DNA from: G965262015 sp965262015
Lineage (GTDB): Bacteria; Spirochaetota; Leptospiria; Turneriellales; CBDBES01
Reading direction: 5' to 3'
DNA length: 64,000 bases
NCBI GenBank assembly: GCA_965262015.1
Contig: OZ253494.1
Location: forward strand, 1,426,001-1,490,000
In this document: piece after piece, positions 53,433 through 63,519 of the stretch
Layout of the letters: each line of letters starts with the position of its first letter
Position numbering within the stretch: the stretch's first letter is position 1
Notes under the pieces: model-generated
The model's input: only the letters and a program-made list of their open reading frames with translations
Told to the model about the DNA's origin: nothing
The model's database searches: none
Made by a program: the position numbers and the translations under genes

Positions 53433-56246
53433 ATGTCCATGTCTTTTAGTGTATTTATACTGTTAGTTTTGTTGACTGTAACAGATAGTTATCCCCAGAA
53501 GAAAGGAGGTATAGGTTCTGTAACAGGTAGAATCGTAGATAACCAAACTGAAGAACCTCTCTTCGGTGTTACGGTTATTCACAGGGGCTCTGGATCATAC
53601 ACTGTTACTGCTGGTGACGGGAAGTACACCTTATCTAGAGTACCCGTAGGTAGCCAAGAGATAGAATTCCAGCTTTCTAGCTATGGGGTACATAAAAGAA
53701 TTGCTACCATCTCTAAAGGGAAAGCTACTCTGTTGAATGTCAATCTTTCCCCACCAACACAGGCCGAGGTAGTGGTACGATCTAAAAGTGCTACTAATAC
53801 GGATAGATCACTTTTAAGTAAGCGTAAAAAAGCAGTTACACAACAGGATGCTATTAGTGCAGAACAGATTTCCCGGTCCACTGATAATAGTGCCTCTAGT
53901 GCTGCACAACGTATAACAGGAATTAATATTGTTGGCGGCAAATTTATATTTGTCCGAGGATTAGGGGAACGTTATTCTCTTGTCCTATTCAATAATTCTT
54001 ATTTACCATCACCCGAACCAGATAAAAGAGTAGTACCTCTTAATATTTTTCCTACAGCCCTACTAGATAGCTTAGTTATTTCCAAGACTTATAGTTCTGA
54101 AATGCCAGGTAGTTTTGCTGGAGGAGTAGTAAATATTAATTCTCAAAGTTACCCCTCTAAACAACAAGTAAGAGTGCAAATAGGTACTGGTTTCAATACT
54201 CTCACTACCCTACGGGATTTTACGTCTTATAGAGGTAGTCGTCTAGATATCATCGGTCTAGGAGCACAAGATTCTACTAGAAAACTACCCAGCTCAATAT
54301 CTAATGAAAGAATTCATTCACTAAATAATGCACAAGACAAAACTCTTACATCAAATTTTGCTAATGTATGGAATATTGCACAAGAACGTGGAAAACTTCC
54401 ACTTAATATAAATTTTTCTTATGGTAATACATTTCAATTATCTGCTGTATCTAAACTAGGTTTCTTATTTGCTGTTATATTTAGGGAAAATTCCCAAAAT
54501 ATAAAACTACTTCATCGGCATTATTCTGTGGATGGTGCGATCAATGAATCCATTGATATTGCATCTTCTACATATCAAACTAACAAGGGTGTTTTAACTT
54601 CATTAAATTACTCAGTCAATGGATTCCATGATGTAGGATATAGTGTTTTATACAGCCATTCCTCTGAAGATACCACTAGGCAAGGATTTAGGCAATCTGC
54701 AGTAGATAATGATATTAGACTTAACCTATTGAATTATGTAGAAACTTCATTGCTCTTTAACCAAATACATGGTAATCATCTATTTCAAGATACTTTTGGT
54801 ACTAAATTACATTGGGATGTGTCTTATTCGAGAGCAACCAGAAACCAACCAGATGCCCGTGAAGCTACTTATTTCAAACAAGATGGTGTAGCCAATACTT
54901 TATACGAAGCTAACAATTTCTTACGAAGATATAATAATCATGCTGATCATTTAATTGATGTAAAGCCTTATGTAGAGTTTAATTTTAGACAATGGAGTGG
55001 GCTACGTTCTGCTATAAAGGGTGGGGCTAGCTATTCATTTCGTTTTCGTGATGCTAATAATCGTCAATTTGCCTGGCAAGTTAGTGATGAGTCATTATTT
55101 CCTGATGGTCTTAAATTTGCTAATCCTGAAGAGTTTTTTAGAGATGTCATAGAAAAAAATTTATTTAATGCGATTAATTTTCGAGAGGATACAGGCATAT
55201 CAGATTCCTATGAAGGGAATAACTATATTATATCTGGTTATATAGAAAATGAACTACCTCTTTCTCGCTCAGTTCGTTTAGTTACTGGTATACGGGTAGA
55301 ATATTCTGATCTTGGGGTTACAAGTCTCAATCCTTTTTCAGCAGGCCAAAAAGTTACTGCAAGTATCAAAAAAACAGATCCAATACCATCTCTAAACTTA
55401 GTTTATAATATTACCAAAAATATCATCGCACGGACCTCCTATAGTTATACTGTGAATAGACCTGACTTTAAAGATATTTCACTCTTTGCTAGTGTCAATA
55501 TAGCGGATGGTGAATCTTTTGTTGGTAATCCACAACTAGAACAAACTAATATTCATAATACCGACCTACGCTTAGAATGGTACACAAACGCTTTAGATCT
55601 ATTGTCATTAAGTTTTTTTCATAAACATTTGGAAAAGCCAGCTGAGGTAATTATTTTAGCAGGGGCATCAGAGCGTCTTACACTAGTGAATGTAGATTCT
55701 GCACTAAATCTAGGAATAGAATTTGAGATAAAACAAAGTCTAGATCATTTTGTTCCTAAAACATGGGGACGCTTTCTTCTCAATGCTAATGTATCTTGGC
55801 TATATTCTAAGATTTTTTTACCTGATAAGGTTAGATACTATGAAATAGGAAATTCTAACCCAGAAATAGAGGTACCCGGTAGTAGTTTAAACGGTAATCG
55901 TCCTCTACAAGGCCAAGCTCCCTATATTGTAAATTTAATTTTTACATATGAATATAAAAAATTTGGTACTGCCATTTCTAGCTTATTTAATATCTCAGGA
56001 CGTTATATTACTCGGGTAGGTTTTCAAGGATTTAGTAATGAAACATATCAAGAATCTATACCTAGCTTAGGTCTTGCGATCAACCAGATAATTTATAAGG
56101 ATCTTACTCTCAAACTTATAGCAACTAATCTTTTAGATCCTATTCTGCGTGAAGTAACTGAAATTGTTAATACAAAGGAGAGAGAAGATGTTCGGTCATA
56201 TAGACTAGGCCGTAATTTTGGTTTAAGTTTAAAATATGTGTTCTAG
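53433..56246 (+). CDS. TonB-dependent outer-membrane receptor with carboxypeptidase-like N domain
   Basis: A 937-residue receptor. A signal peptide is followed by a carboxypeptidase-regulatory-like domain (GSVTGRIVDNQTEEPLFGVT, about residues 28-110). Next come a plug domain (near 135-240, with INIVGGKFIFVRGLGERYS) and a beta barrel. It ends NFGLSLKYVF with the C-terminal aromatic residue typical of barrels. No TonB box can be pinned by eye. The ligand is unknown; the cotranscribed lipoprotein suggests a two-component uptake unit. Metal chelates or cobalamin are possible. Confidence 0.88.
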   Translation: MSMSFSVFILLVLLTVTDSYPQKKGGIGSVTGRIVDNQTEEPLFGVTVIHRGSGSYTVTAGDGKYTLSRVPVGSQEIEFQLSSYGVHKRIATISKGKATLLNVNLSPPTQAEVVVRSKSATNTDRSLLSKRKKAVTQQDAISAEQISRSTDNSASSAAQRITGINIVGGKFIFVRGLGERYSLVLFNNSYLPSPEPDKRVVPLNIFPTALLDSLVISKTYSSEMPGSFAGGVVNINSQSYPSKQQVRVQIGTGFNTLTTLRDFTSYRGSRLDIIGLGAQDSTRKLPSSISNERIHSLNNAQDKTLTSNFANVWNIAQERGKLPLNINFSYGNTFQLSAVSKLGFLFAVIFRENSQNIKLLHRHYSVDGAINESIDIASSTYQTNKGVLTSLNYSVNGFHDVGYSVLYSHSSEDTTRQGFRQSAVDNDIRLNLLNYVETSLLFNQIHGNHLFQDTFGTKLHWDVSYSRATRNQPDAREATYFKQDGVANTLYEANNFLRRYNNHADHLIDVKPYVEFNFRQWSGLRSAIKGGASYSFRFRDANNRQFAWQVSDESLFPDGLKFANPEEFFRDVIEKNLFNAINFREDTGISDSYEGNNYIISGYIENELPLSRSVRLVTGIRVEYSDLGVTSLNPFSAGQKVTASIKKTDPIPSLNLVYNITKNIIARTSYSYTVNRPDFKDISLFASVNIADGESFVGNPQLEQTNIHNTDLRLEWYTNALDLLSLSFFHKHLEKPAEVIILAGASERLTLVNVDSALNLGIEFEIKQSLDHFVPKTWGRFLLNANVSWLYSKIFLPDKVRYYEIGNSNPEIEVPGSSLNGNRPLQGQAPYIVNLIFTYEYKKFGTAISSLFNISGRYITRVGFQGFSNETYQESIPSLGLAINQIIYKDLTLKLIATNLLDPILREVTEIVNTKEREDVRSYRLGRNFGLSLKYVF

Positions 56247-56297
56247 TAGTTAAAAGAAAAAATAAATTATTTAATAAAAAATACGGAGAAAAGTTAA

Positions 56298-57524
56298 ATG
56301 AAAATTCAAATGTTTTTAAAAAAAAGAGCGTCCATATCGCTAATTTTACTAATTATAGTGAGTTTATCTTGTAGTGATAACACGACAAATAGTATTAATA
56401 ATATTATTTTTGCCGATGCAACTCAAACAGCTTGTAACTATAATACAAGTGGAGATGGGGCAGTTAAAACAGGGAACATCTCTGGTACGGTGTCCTGGGG
56501 AGCTCAAGGCCCGTGTATACAAATTAGCGGTTATGTGAAGGTACAAGATGGTGCCGTACTAACTATACCAAAAGGTAGTACAATACTAGCAGATACTAAT
56601 AATGCTACCGTTCTAGTTATAGAGCAAGGCGGTAAGCTTATGGCAGAAGGTACTGCTACAGAACCTCTTATTTTTACCAGCGGTAAAGCAGTTGGTGAAC
56701 GTACACGAGGCGACTGGGGTGGGATTACTATTAATGGTAAGTCTCAGTACAATAAAGGTGAAAAAGATGACGGTAGCAATATTGGTTCAGGTGAAGGTAG
56801 CACAGGTAGCTATGGTGGTGCCTCAGATAAAACAGGCAGCAGTGGTTCTTTAAAATATGTGCGTATTGAATTTAGTGGTAGAAAGTTTAATGTTGAAAAT
56901 GAGTTAAATGGCCTTTCATTACAGGCCGTGGGTAGTGGTACAATATTAGAAAATATCCACGTTCACAATAATGCAGATGATGGTATAGAGATTTTTGGAG
57001 GTACGGTCAGCATAACCAACCTTATTTCTACTATAAACGGTGATGATCAATTAGACTGGACAAATGGATGGGAAGGTAGTATCACACAAGCAATTTTAAT
57101 ACCTATCAAAGGGAATACTGCCATTGAAGCTGATAATGATAAAGATAATAATAACAAAACGCCTATTTCTCATGGCACTCTAGACAAGGTAGTTGCTATA
57201 GTTTCAAAGTCATCAGATAATAATAATGAACAAGGTTTACATTTTAGAGGGGGGACCAAGGTGACCGCTAGTAACCTATATGTAGGTGGTTTTGATTTAT
57301 GTGTGGACCAAAAAGATAATCCTGGTAAGCTTAGTTTGGGGACAATAAGGATACAGAGCTGTAGAATATTTAGTGAGGGTGGTACAGAACCATCTAAGAA
57401 TACTGTAATGGGCTTAATTCCTTCTGATCTAACAGAAGATAAACTAAAAGATAAAATAAGTCCCATATTAATTGCCACGATAGGAGAGGATATTATCTCC
57501 TGGACGGAGTTTCCTATAAATTAG
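56298..57524 (+). CDS. Lipoprotein with parallel-beta-helix-like repeats, partner of the receptor
   Basis: 408 residues. The signal ends in a lipobox, LLIIVSLSC, giving a mature Cys25 followed by Ser-Asp. The body has regular strands of the type IFTSGKAVGERTRGDWGGIT and IRIEFSG-like turns, resembling right-handed beta-helix surface proteins. A Gly/Ser-rich stretch follows (NIGSGEGSTGSYGGAS). RBS GGAGAAAA precedes the ATG. It follows the receptor gene by 51 bases and probably binds or presents the substrate. A hairpin terminator comes after it. Confidence 0.78.
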   Translation: MKIQMFLKKRASISLILLIIVSLSCSDNTTNSINNIIFADATQTACNYNTSGDGAVKTGNISGTVSWGAQGPCIQISGYVKVQDGAVLTIPKGSTILADTNNATVLVIEQGGKLMAEGTATEPLIFTSGKAVGERTRGDWGGITINGKSQYNKGEKDDGSNIGSGEGSTGSYGGASDKTGSSGSLKYVRIEFSGRKFNVENELNGLSLQAVGSGTILENIHVHNNADDGIEIFGGTVSITNLISTINGDDQLDWTNGWEGSITQAILIPIKGNTAIEADNDKDNNNKTPISHGTLDKVVAIVSKSSDNNNEQGLHFRGGTKVTASNLYVGGFDLCVDQKDNPGKLSLGTIRIQSCRIFSEGGTEPSKNTVMGLIPSDLTEDKLKDKISPILIATIGEDIISWTEFPIN

Positions 57525-57597
57525 ATTTTGGAAAGAATAAAATAGATTTAATCCTCCCTTCTTGATCTTGTATTTTACTTTAATGCATTGGGGATAG

Positions 57598-57630
57598 GGG
57601 TTCCTATCCAATTATAATGGATAGGAACCC
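57598..57630. terminator. 13-bp hairpin between lipoprotein and flagellin genes
   Basis: GGGTTCCTATCCA pairs exactly with TGGATAGGAACCC around a 7-nt loop. It sits between two convergent genes and is likely a bidirectional terminator, although T-tracts on either side are weak. Confidence 0.65.
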
Positions 57631-57636
57631 TAAAAC

Positions 57637-58485
57637 TTATTGTAGTAGTTGTAGTACCGACTGGCTTCTCGCATTAGCTTGAGCTAACATAGCTGTACCA
57701 GCTTGAGTTAGTATTTGGTAACGAGTAAAGCTTGTCATGGTTTCTGCCATATCTGTATCTCTGATTCTAGATTCAGCAGATTGGATATTTTCATAAGCAT
57801 TCATTAAGCTTCTTGAGGCATATTCAAGACGATTATAATATGCACCCAGATTAGCCCGCTGTTTAGAGATTTTAGCCAATGCTTGATCCGCTAAACCAAT
57901 TACCATGTTGGCCTTGCCTGTGGTTGATAGAGAAATGAAAGTCAAGACTGTGGCATTTCTTAATCGTAAAGCTGCCGTTGTCATGGTTCCAATAAAAACT
58001 CTCTCTCTTTGATGCATATTAGCACCCATGTGAAACCACATACTACCTGACGGACTTAAACGAGAGTAACCCCCAGTTAATAGTTTAACTTGGTTAAACT
58101 CTGCCTGTGAAGCAATTCGATCAATTTCATCAATTAGCTCAGATACCTCAACCTGCATTTGCAGACGATCCTCATCAGTATAAATACCGTTCGCTGCTTG
58201 AACAGATAATACACGAATTCGTTGTACGATATTTTGTATCTCTTCCAAATAACCTTCAGTAGTTTGGACAAAACTCATACCATCTTCAGTATTCATTTCT
58301 GCTCTTCTTAGACCCATAACCTGGGTTCGCATTTTTTCAGAAACAGCTAATCCAGAAGCATCATCACCAGCTCGGTTAATTCGCATACCAGAAGAAAGTT
58401 TCTCCATATCTTTATTGAGTTCCCAATGTTGAAACTTGAGGGTACGATTTGCATAAATCGCACTCATATTGTGATTAATTATCAT
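57637..58485 (-). CDS. flaB: Flagellin, FlaB type (periplasmic filament core)
   Basis: A 282-residue flagellin. It opens MIINHNMSAIYANRTLKFQ, and DMEKLSSGMRINRAGDDASG and the conserved C terminus follow, ending ANARSQSVLQLLQ. The closest recognised pattern is spirochaetal FlaB, especially that of Leptospira-like species, so this is the best taxonomic marker in the window. The central region is short, as expected for a periplasmic filament protein. GGGAGGA lies eight bases before the ATG. No other motility gene lies next to it. Confidence 0.94.
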   Translation of the reverse strand: MIINHNMSAIYANRTLKFQHWELNKDMEKLSSGMRINRAGDDASGLAVSEKMRTQVMGLRRAEMNTEDGMSFVQTTEGYLEEIQNIVQRIRVLSVQAANGIYTDEDRLQMQVEVSELIDEIDRIASQAEFNQVKLLTGGYSRLSPSGSMWFHMGANMHQRERVFIGTMTTAALRLRNATVLTFISLSTTGKANMVIGLADQALAKISKQRANLGAYYNRLEYASRSLMNAYENIQSAESRIRDTDMAETMTSFTRYQILTQAGTAMLAQANARSQSVLQLLQ

Positions 58486-59067
58486 AATTGATTTCCTCCC
58501 TGAAATCCTTATACTTTTGTGCTTCCTTGCTAGGCAATAAGCTTAAATCAACTTTCGTATATTAGATAAAATCCTTGAGGATTTTTTAAGAAAAAATATA
58601 ATTTACTATGTTAAATTTCAAAACAAAATACAATTTTTTGGGTATATATTTCACAGTATAGTAGTTTAAGAAGAGAATATACAGAGAATAGCAAGGTCTA
58701 TTTTACGGACATATCTTCTCCTTGGCAGAAAAGTCTTAGTGCATATAGCAATAGATTGATTAGACAATATCTAAGCAAGGGAACAGATTCTAGATATATT
58801 ACATAAAATATCTTGATAAAATTATACATAAAATAAACTCAAGACCACGAACTGTAAAGAGTGAGACTAATTTTCACACTTCAAAATGGAACTTACGCAC
58901 TTTCCACAATTTTTGCTTAATATATCTATAAAAATATCTTTCTCATTTGAAGTCATATTAATTTGTGTACTCAAGAGGTAGATTTTTGTGTATTGACTTT
59001 AAAGTACACTGAGTGATTTAAATGAGATCGTAGGAATCTATACCTAAAAATTTAAGGAGTATATTTT
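58486..59067. other. Intergenic region between flagellin and acyl-CoA synthetase
   Basis: Divergent gap of 582 bases. It holds the flagellin ribosome binding site (58494-58500), a dispersed repeat at 58853-58896 and the synthetase ribosome binding site (AAGGAG before 59068). No reading frame of note is seen. No clear sigma-28 or sigma-54 flagellar promoter could be identified by eye. Confidence 0.5.
58853..58896 (+). repeat. Dispersed intergenic repeat, copy 4
   Basis: TGTAAAGAGTGAGACTAATT followed by TTCACACTTCAAAATGGAAC and TTAC, matching copies at 6053, 15655 (inverted) and 32308. It lies upstream of the acyl-CoA synthetase gene. Confidence 0.6.
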
Positions 59068-61010
59068 ATGAAACCACAATATAATACCCAAAGTTTAATG
59101 CATTTATGCAATAGGATTTATCAAACATTTGATACTTATTCAGATGAAACTGTGATCAAATGGAGAGATGGAAATACCTTTAAAGATATTTCTTATGCTG
59201 AAATAAAAGATATAATATTTGCTATGGCGGCTAGCTTGGTTGCTGCCGGGGGGAAAATATCATCCCACATTGCTGTTATTGCAGATGTGTCTAAGGAATG
59301 GACATTCTCTACTATGAGTATTCAACTTGCCTGTTGTGTTGATGTTCCCCGAGGTACTGACTCTACTCCAGCAGATTTATGTTATATCCTGGGTCACTCT
59401 GGTGCTAAAATTGTATTTGTCGGCAATGCAAAAGTTATTACTGCAATAGAAAAAGAGAGTGTAAAATCTAAATATAAGCCTTCTGTTAAACAATATATAT
59501 TATTAGATAATGGAAAGGCACCTAAAACCAACAGTAAAGTTGTTACTCTGGATTCTTTTATTGCAACAGGGAAGAAACATCTTCAAGATGCTAAGATTGC
59601 AAAAGAATTAGAGACTCGTCGTCAGAAATTACAGCTGAGTGATACAACTTCAATTGTCTATACCTCAGGAACAACAGGTGAACCAAAAGGTGTAGAACTA
59701 ACTCACCAAAACGTAGATTTTCAATTTCAGGTGTTGGGTGATATCATACCAAAATTCACAGCTAAAGACAGAGTGCTTGAGATATTACCCCATGGCATAT
59801 CTTTGGACGTACTGTAGAAACATACTTTTTTTGTAATGGTGTGTCTATTGCCCATACTACTATTAAGACACTGGGTGAAGATCTTAAGATAATTAAACCT
59901 ACCATTTTCCCAGCTGCACCAAGATTATGGGAAGGTTTATATAATAAGATATTTACGGGTGCTAGTAATAGTGGTAAGTTGGGATTACTAAAGTTTTGTA
60001 CGGCTATTTCTATCTTTGTATGGCGCTCAGGTAATTTTTTGTATGGTAGAACTAAGAAAAGCAAGAAGACTATGCCTCTCTTTCTTCCATTTATGTTTAT
60101 ATTTCATCTGTCTAGGTATCTTCTTTTATACCCACTCAAGGCTTTAGCAGCTGTAGTGGTATTTAAAAAGGTAAAAGAAGCTGTTGGTGGTGGATTAAGG
60201 TTTGCTTTTAGTGGTGGTGGTGCACTACCATTATATCTAGATGAATTTTTTAGCTCTATTGGGATAGAAGTACTGGAAGGATATGGTTTAACAGAATCAA
60301 CAGCAATAGTTGCTTCTAGAGATTTTCAGTGTAGTATTCCTGGTACAGTGGGTAAGCCAGTTAAAGGAACAGAATGGAAAGTAATTGACATTAATGGTAA
60401 TGATATCACGAAAACAGTAACTCGTAATCCCGGTTCAAAAGGTACTTTATATATTCGTGGTATGCAAGTTATGAAAGGATATTACAAAGAGCCTAAAAAG
60501 ACTGCTGCAGTATTATCAAAAGATGGTTGGTTTAATACAGGTGATTTGGTTGCTTTCACCACAGATGGCAATATGAGCATTGTGGGGCGTTCAAAAGATA
60601 CAATTGTCTTACTTGGTGGTGAAAATATAGAGCCTACTCCAATTGAAGATACGCTTAAACAAAGCCTCTATGTAGACCATGTTATGTGTGTTGGTCAAGA
60701 TAAGAAAGTCTTGGGAGCACTAATTGTTCCAAATCAAGAGGTGTTAGAACAAAAGGCTAAGGAAAATGGTCTGGATAATTTATCAATGAAGGATTTGATA
60801 AAACATGAAATAATTCGTGGAATTTATAAAAATGAGATAATCACTTTTATATCATCTGCTAATGGTTTCAGAAACTTTGAAAAAGTTGTTTATTTTGCTC
60901 TTTTAGCCAAACCTTTTGAAAAAGGTGATGAGTTAAGCAATACTTTCAAATTACGAAGAAATATTGTTACAGATAAATATAGTAATATAATTGAAAAATT
61001 GTTTAATTAA
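59068..61010 (+). pseudogene. Long-chain acyl-CoA synthetase, frameshifted
   Basis: Two in-frame parts of one AMP-binding enzyme. Part 1 (59068-59817) has the ATP-binding YTSGTTGEPKGVELTH. Part 2 (to 61010) has GYGLTESTAI, NTGDLVAFTTDGN and the C-terminal GRSKDTIVLLGGENIEPT. One frame ends at 59817 and the rest continues in the next frame. A CCCC run at 59788-59791 needs one more C to restore LPPWHIFGRTVETYFF. The full length would be about 647 residues, like bacterial FadD/AMP-forming synthetases. It is either a broken gene, a read error or a slippage switch. Fatty-acid activation would be its role. Confidence 0.85.
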
Positions 61011-61047
61011 TTGTTTATTGTTGTACCACTCTGTATTTTATATAAAG

Positions 61048-61329
61048 CTACAGAACAGTAGCTCCTGGTCCACCTTTTCCAAATAAATCTTGGTGGATCT
61101 GTCGGTGAGGTATAAACTTTTTGTTAACTGTTGAGGTAACATGGATCTTTTTATATGTGGTAGATTATGGTAGATTTAATATATCTGGTACTGTGCATAA
61201 TAATATCCATTTAGTTGTAAATGATTTACCTAATGGATGAAGTAGTATGTAGCATGCCTCAGCCATATACTCAATGCTAAATTACCAATAAGGTTGAGCT
61301 ACTATCCAATATTGTGTAGTTAAGCTTCC
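61048..61329 (-). pseudogene. Remnant of a decayed gene of unknown function
   Basis: In the gap 61011-61620 the minus strand has a frame with stops at 61282-61284 and 61165-61167. The last 38 codons read VTSTVNKKFIPHRQIHQDLF and end FGKGGPGATVL with a stop. The sense is coherent across the stops (SLTTQYWIVAQPYW, then FSIEYMAEACYILLHPLGKS, then STTYKKIHVT), so this looks like a dead coding region. The family is not recognised. Nothing is seen in the remainder, 61330-61620. Confidence 0.45.
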
Positions 61330-61620
61330 TTAGCGATATTATCTATTGTTGTTATGTCATGGATCCTCGTCTAAAGCAATTTATGCTGAATAGTGTGTAG
61401 GCAAATTATAAGTATAAACTTCTTAAATTTTATTACTAAAAAAATAGACTATAATATAACCAATGCTACAGATAAATTAATCTATGATGCCCTTACTTGC
61501 ATATTTATTTTACCTACCCAAAATTAAATTATAGATCTTTCTAATTATATGAATATGATAATAATATACCTTTTCTAAAAAAGTTAGAGTTTACTGTATA
61601 TGACTAATTATACCCATAAA

Positions 61621-61899
61621 TTATTGAATTTTATTAACTAGCTTTTGTTTAGATAGCAAGATCTTATTTTGTAATAATATAAAATCTTGTTCTAATATTT
61701 TATTTAATTTTTTTTCCTCTTCTAAACTTATTAAATTTTCATCTATGGCCTTGATTTGTTCTTTCAGATTATTATGATATGTATCATTACTATCTTGTTC
61801 AATATGTACCATACTTATAATTCCCTGTAATAAAAATATCACTGAAGCGGTAATAGTAAGTAGAAATAAAATAATTAGAAGAGAAAAATTTATAGGCAT
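61621..61899 (-). CDS. Small coiled-coil membrane protein
   Basis: One N-terminal membrane segment (about residues 5-27) is followed by a helix with a clear heptad-like pattern (NLKEQIKAIDENLISLEEEK, NKILEQDFILLQNKIL). The layout resembles FtsB/FtsL-type division proteins, but no family motif proves that. The ATG at 61899 is used; a TTG ten codons upstream, overlapping the previous gene, would add a polar tail. It follows the propeller-like protein gene on the same strand. Confidence 0.55.
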   Translation of the reverse strand: MPINFSLLIILFLLTITASVIFLLQGIISMVHIEQDSNDTYHNNLKEQIKAIDENLISLEEEKKLNKILEQDFILLQNKILLSKQKLVNKIQ

Positions 61900-61912
61900 C
61901 TTAATACATACT

Positions 61913-63037
61913 TTATTGAGATGCCTCAAAATTAAGTACCTGTTTAAAAATATGCATACTAAGCGAGTTAGGCATTTTACCTTGGTACCGCATAATGCTA
62001 CCCATTGCTGATAAAAAATATAATGTTTGATCTACACCAACGAATAATTCTTTAGCAAGAAAAGGAAGAGATACAGGATTAGATTTATTAGCTTTATCAA
62101 ATTTAAAGATTCTTTTTCTTAGGATAAAATAATATATTTGTTTATTCATAAAAGTTATATTGTGCATAGAAGGGAGCTTAGCCACCTTCTTATATTCTTT
62201 ACCGTATTGAGAAGCAAAAAAAATAAGATTGTACTGGCTAGCTCCACCAGTAATAACATGAGGGGTATCAGACTTCCCTATAAAAAAAATTTTAGGTGTA
62301 GCAACAGATTTACTCATTAAGTTATAAGTACCATTATTATTAAAATGATATAACAAATAGTGTCCGGCATTACCATATAACAAAAATAATTGATTTTTGA
62401 AAGTGTAAGTAAAATGAAATTTAGCGGGAATGTGTTTATAAACTTTTTGTAATTTATGAGAGGAAATTTGTTTTTTTTGTTCTATATCTTGCAAATCTTT
62501 CAAGATAGATATTTGATTATTCTGTGTAAAAACTATATCTCCAGCATTAGATATCGCAGGTATGGTATCACAATCTATTATATTTTCATGTAAAAACTTT
62601 TCTTGTGTAAATAAATGAGCAATAAATAATGAGCAGAACGGTTTATCCTTATGTTGTGAAGTAAGTAGTATATAATTTCCAGATGGAGAAATATTAATAT
62701 GTTTCACTTTTCCTATTTCTAGCGGTAGTATATTTTTTTCATTTTCTAGTAAATGAAAAAAATACAAAGATGATGATTTAGCAGTGATTGCTGCTAAAAC
62801 TTTTTTATTATATGACATTAAAAGATGTGAAAATAATATATCTCTATCAGCTAAAAAAAAAGACTTATCCAAGGAAGTTTTATAAGCTTTTTGAAAATTA
62901 ATAGAAGCAGAGATTTGATCTTCTTTATTTAAAGCATTTTTTGCTTTTCTCAGATAACTAGTAGTACTAGGCCTAGCAATATAAGCAATAATAGATAGTA
63001 TAAGTCCTAAAAAAGTAATATAAATAAAACGATGCAT
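61913..63037 (-). CDS. Membrane-anchored beta-propeller-like protein
   Basis: 374 residues: an N-terminal membrane anchor (about residues 5-20), a helical segment with a TPR-like feel (LRKAKNALNKEDQISASINF), then repeated strand blocks. The blocks include HINISPSGNYILLTS and ISNAGDIVFTQNNQISIL, the pattern of TolB or WD40-like propeller blades. No catalytic motif is visible. It is preceded, on the same strand, by ilvH with a one-base overlap, but it probably has no role in that pathway. The periplasmic or cytoplasmic side of the propeller is uncertain. Confidence 0.65.
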   Translation of the reverse strand: MHRFIYITFLGLILSIIAYIARPSTTSYLRKAKNALNKEDQISASINFQKAYKTSLDKSFFLADRDILFSHLLMSYNKKVLAAITAKSSSLYFFHLLENEKNILPLEIGKVKHINISPSGNYILLTSQHKDKPFCSLFIAHLFTQEKFLHENIIDCDTIPAISNAGDIVFTQNNQISILKDLQDIEQKKQISSHKLQKVYKHIPAKFHFTYTFKNQLFLLYGNAGHYLLYHFNNNGTYNLMSKSVATPKIFFIGKSDTPHVITGGASQYNLIFFASQYGKEYKKVAKLPSMHNITFMNKQIYYFILRKRIFKFDKANKSNPVSLPFLAKELFVGVDQTLYFLSAMGSIMRYQGKMPNSLSMHIFKQVLNFEASQ

Positions 63038-63519
63038 TATGAACTAGATAATTGACTTAATGCAATGGTACCTGTGCGGGCTATTTTAACAATACCAAAC
63101 TCTTTCATAATGGTGATAAATGACGAAATAGTGGTAGGTGAGCCGTTGAGTAAAATAATAACATTATTTATATTCATCTCTAATATTTGTGCTTGATAGG
63201 CTTGAACTAAATTAACTACTTGGCTTCTGTTTTGCTTCAATAGATTGATAGAAACTAAAATCAGCTCTCTTTGAATAGAATTTTGTTGGGGAATATGATC
63301 TACACTAATAACATCAATTAATTTATACAATTGCTTTTTGATTTGTAGTACTACTTCTTCATTCTCATTAGCAACCAAAGTAATCACAGATTTATCTGCA
63401 GAATCTGTTTCGCCTACAGATAGAGAATCAATGTTATAACCTCTTCTAGCAAATAAGCCAGCTACATGGCTTAAGACTCCATACGAATTATTAACAATAA
63501 TAGAAAGAATATTTTTCAT
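63037..63519 (-). CDS. ilvH: Acetolactate synthase small subunit
   Basis: Regulatory subunit of acetohydroxyacid synthase, conferring valine feedback. The 160-residue protein begins with an ACT domain: ILSIIVNNSYGVLSHVAGLF, then FARRGYNIDSLSVGETDSAD. The remainder is the second half found in small subunits. Its ATG overlaps the large-subunit stop by one base, so they are translated together. It ends one base over the start of the propeller-like gene. Confidence 0.93.
   Translation of the reverse strand: MKNILSIIVNNSYGVLSHVAGLFARRGYNIDSLSVGETDSADKSVITLVANENEEVVLQIKKQLYKLIDVISVDHIPQQNSIQRELILVSINLLKQNRSQVVNLVQAYQAQILEMNINNVIILLNGSPTTISSFITIMKEFGIVKIARTGTIALSQLSSS

Noticed and set aside
53433..57524. 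Bacteroidetes origin because of a carboxypeptidase-like receptor and a partner lipoprotein
   Set aside because: FlaB flagellin and other features favour a spirochaete; such receptors also occur there.
58486..58700. Sigma-28 promoter for flaB
   Set aside because: No convincing TAAA...GCCGATAA pattern could be found by eye.
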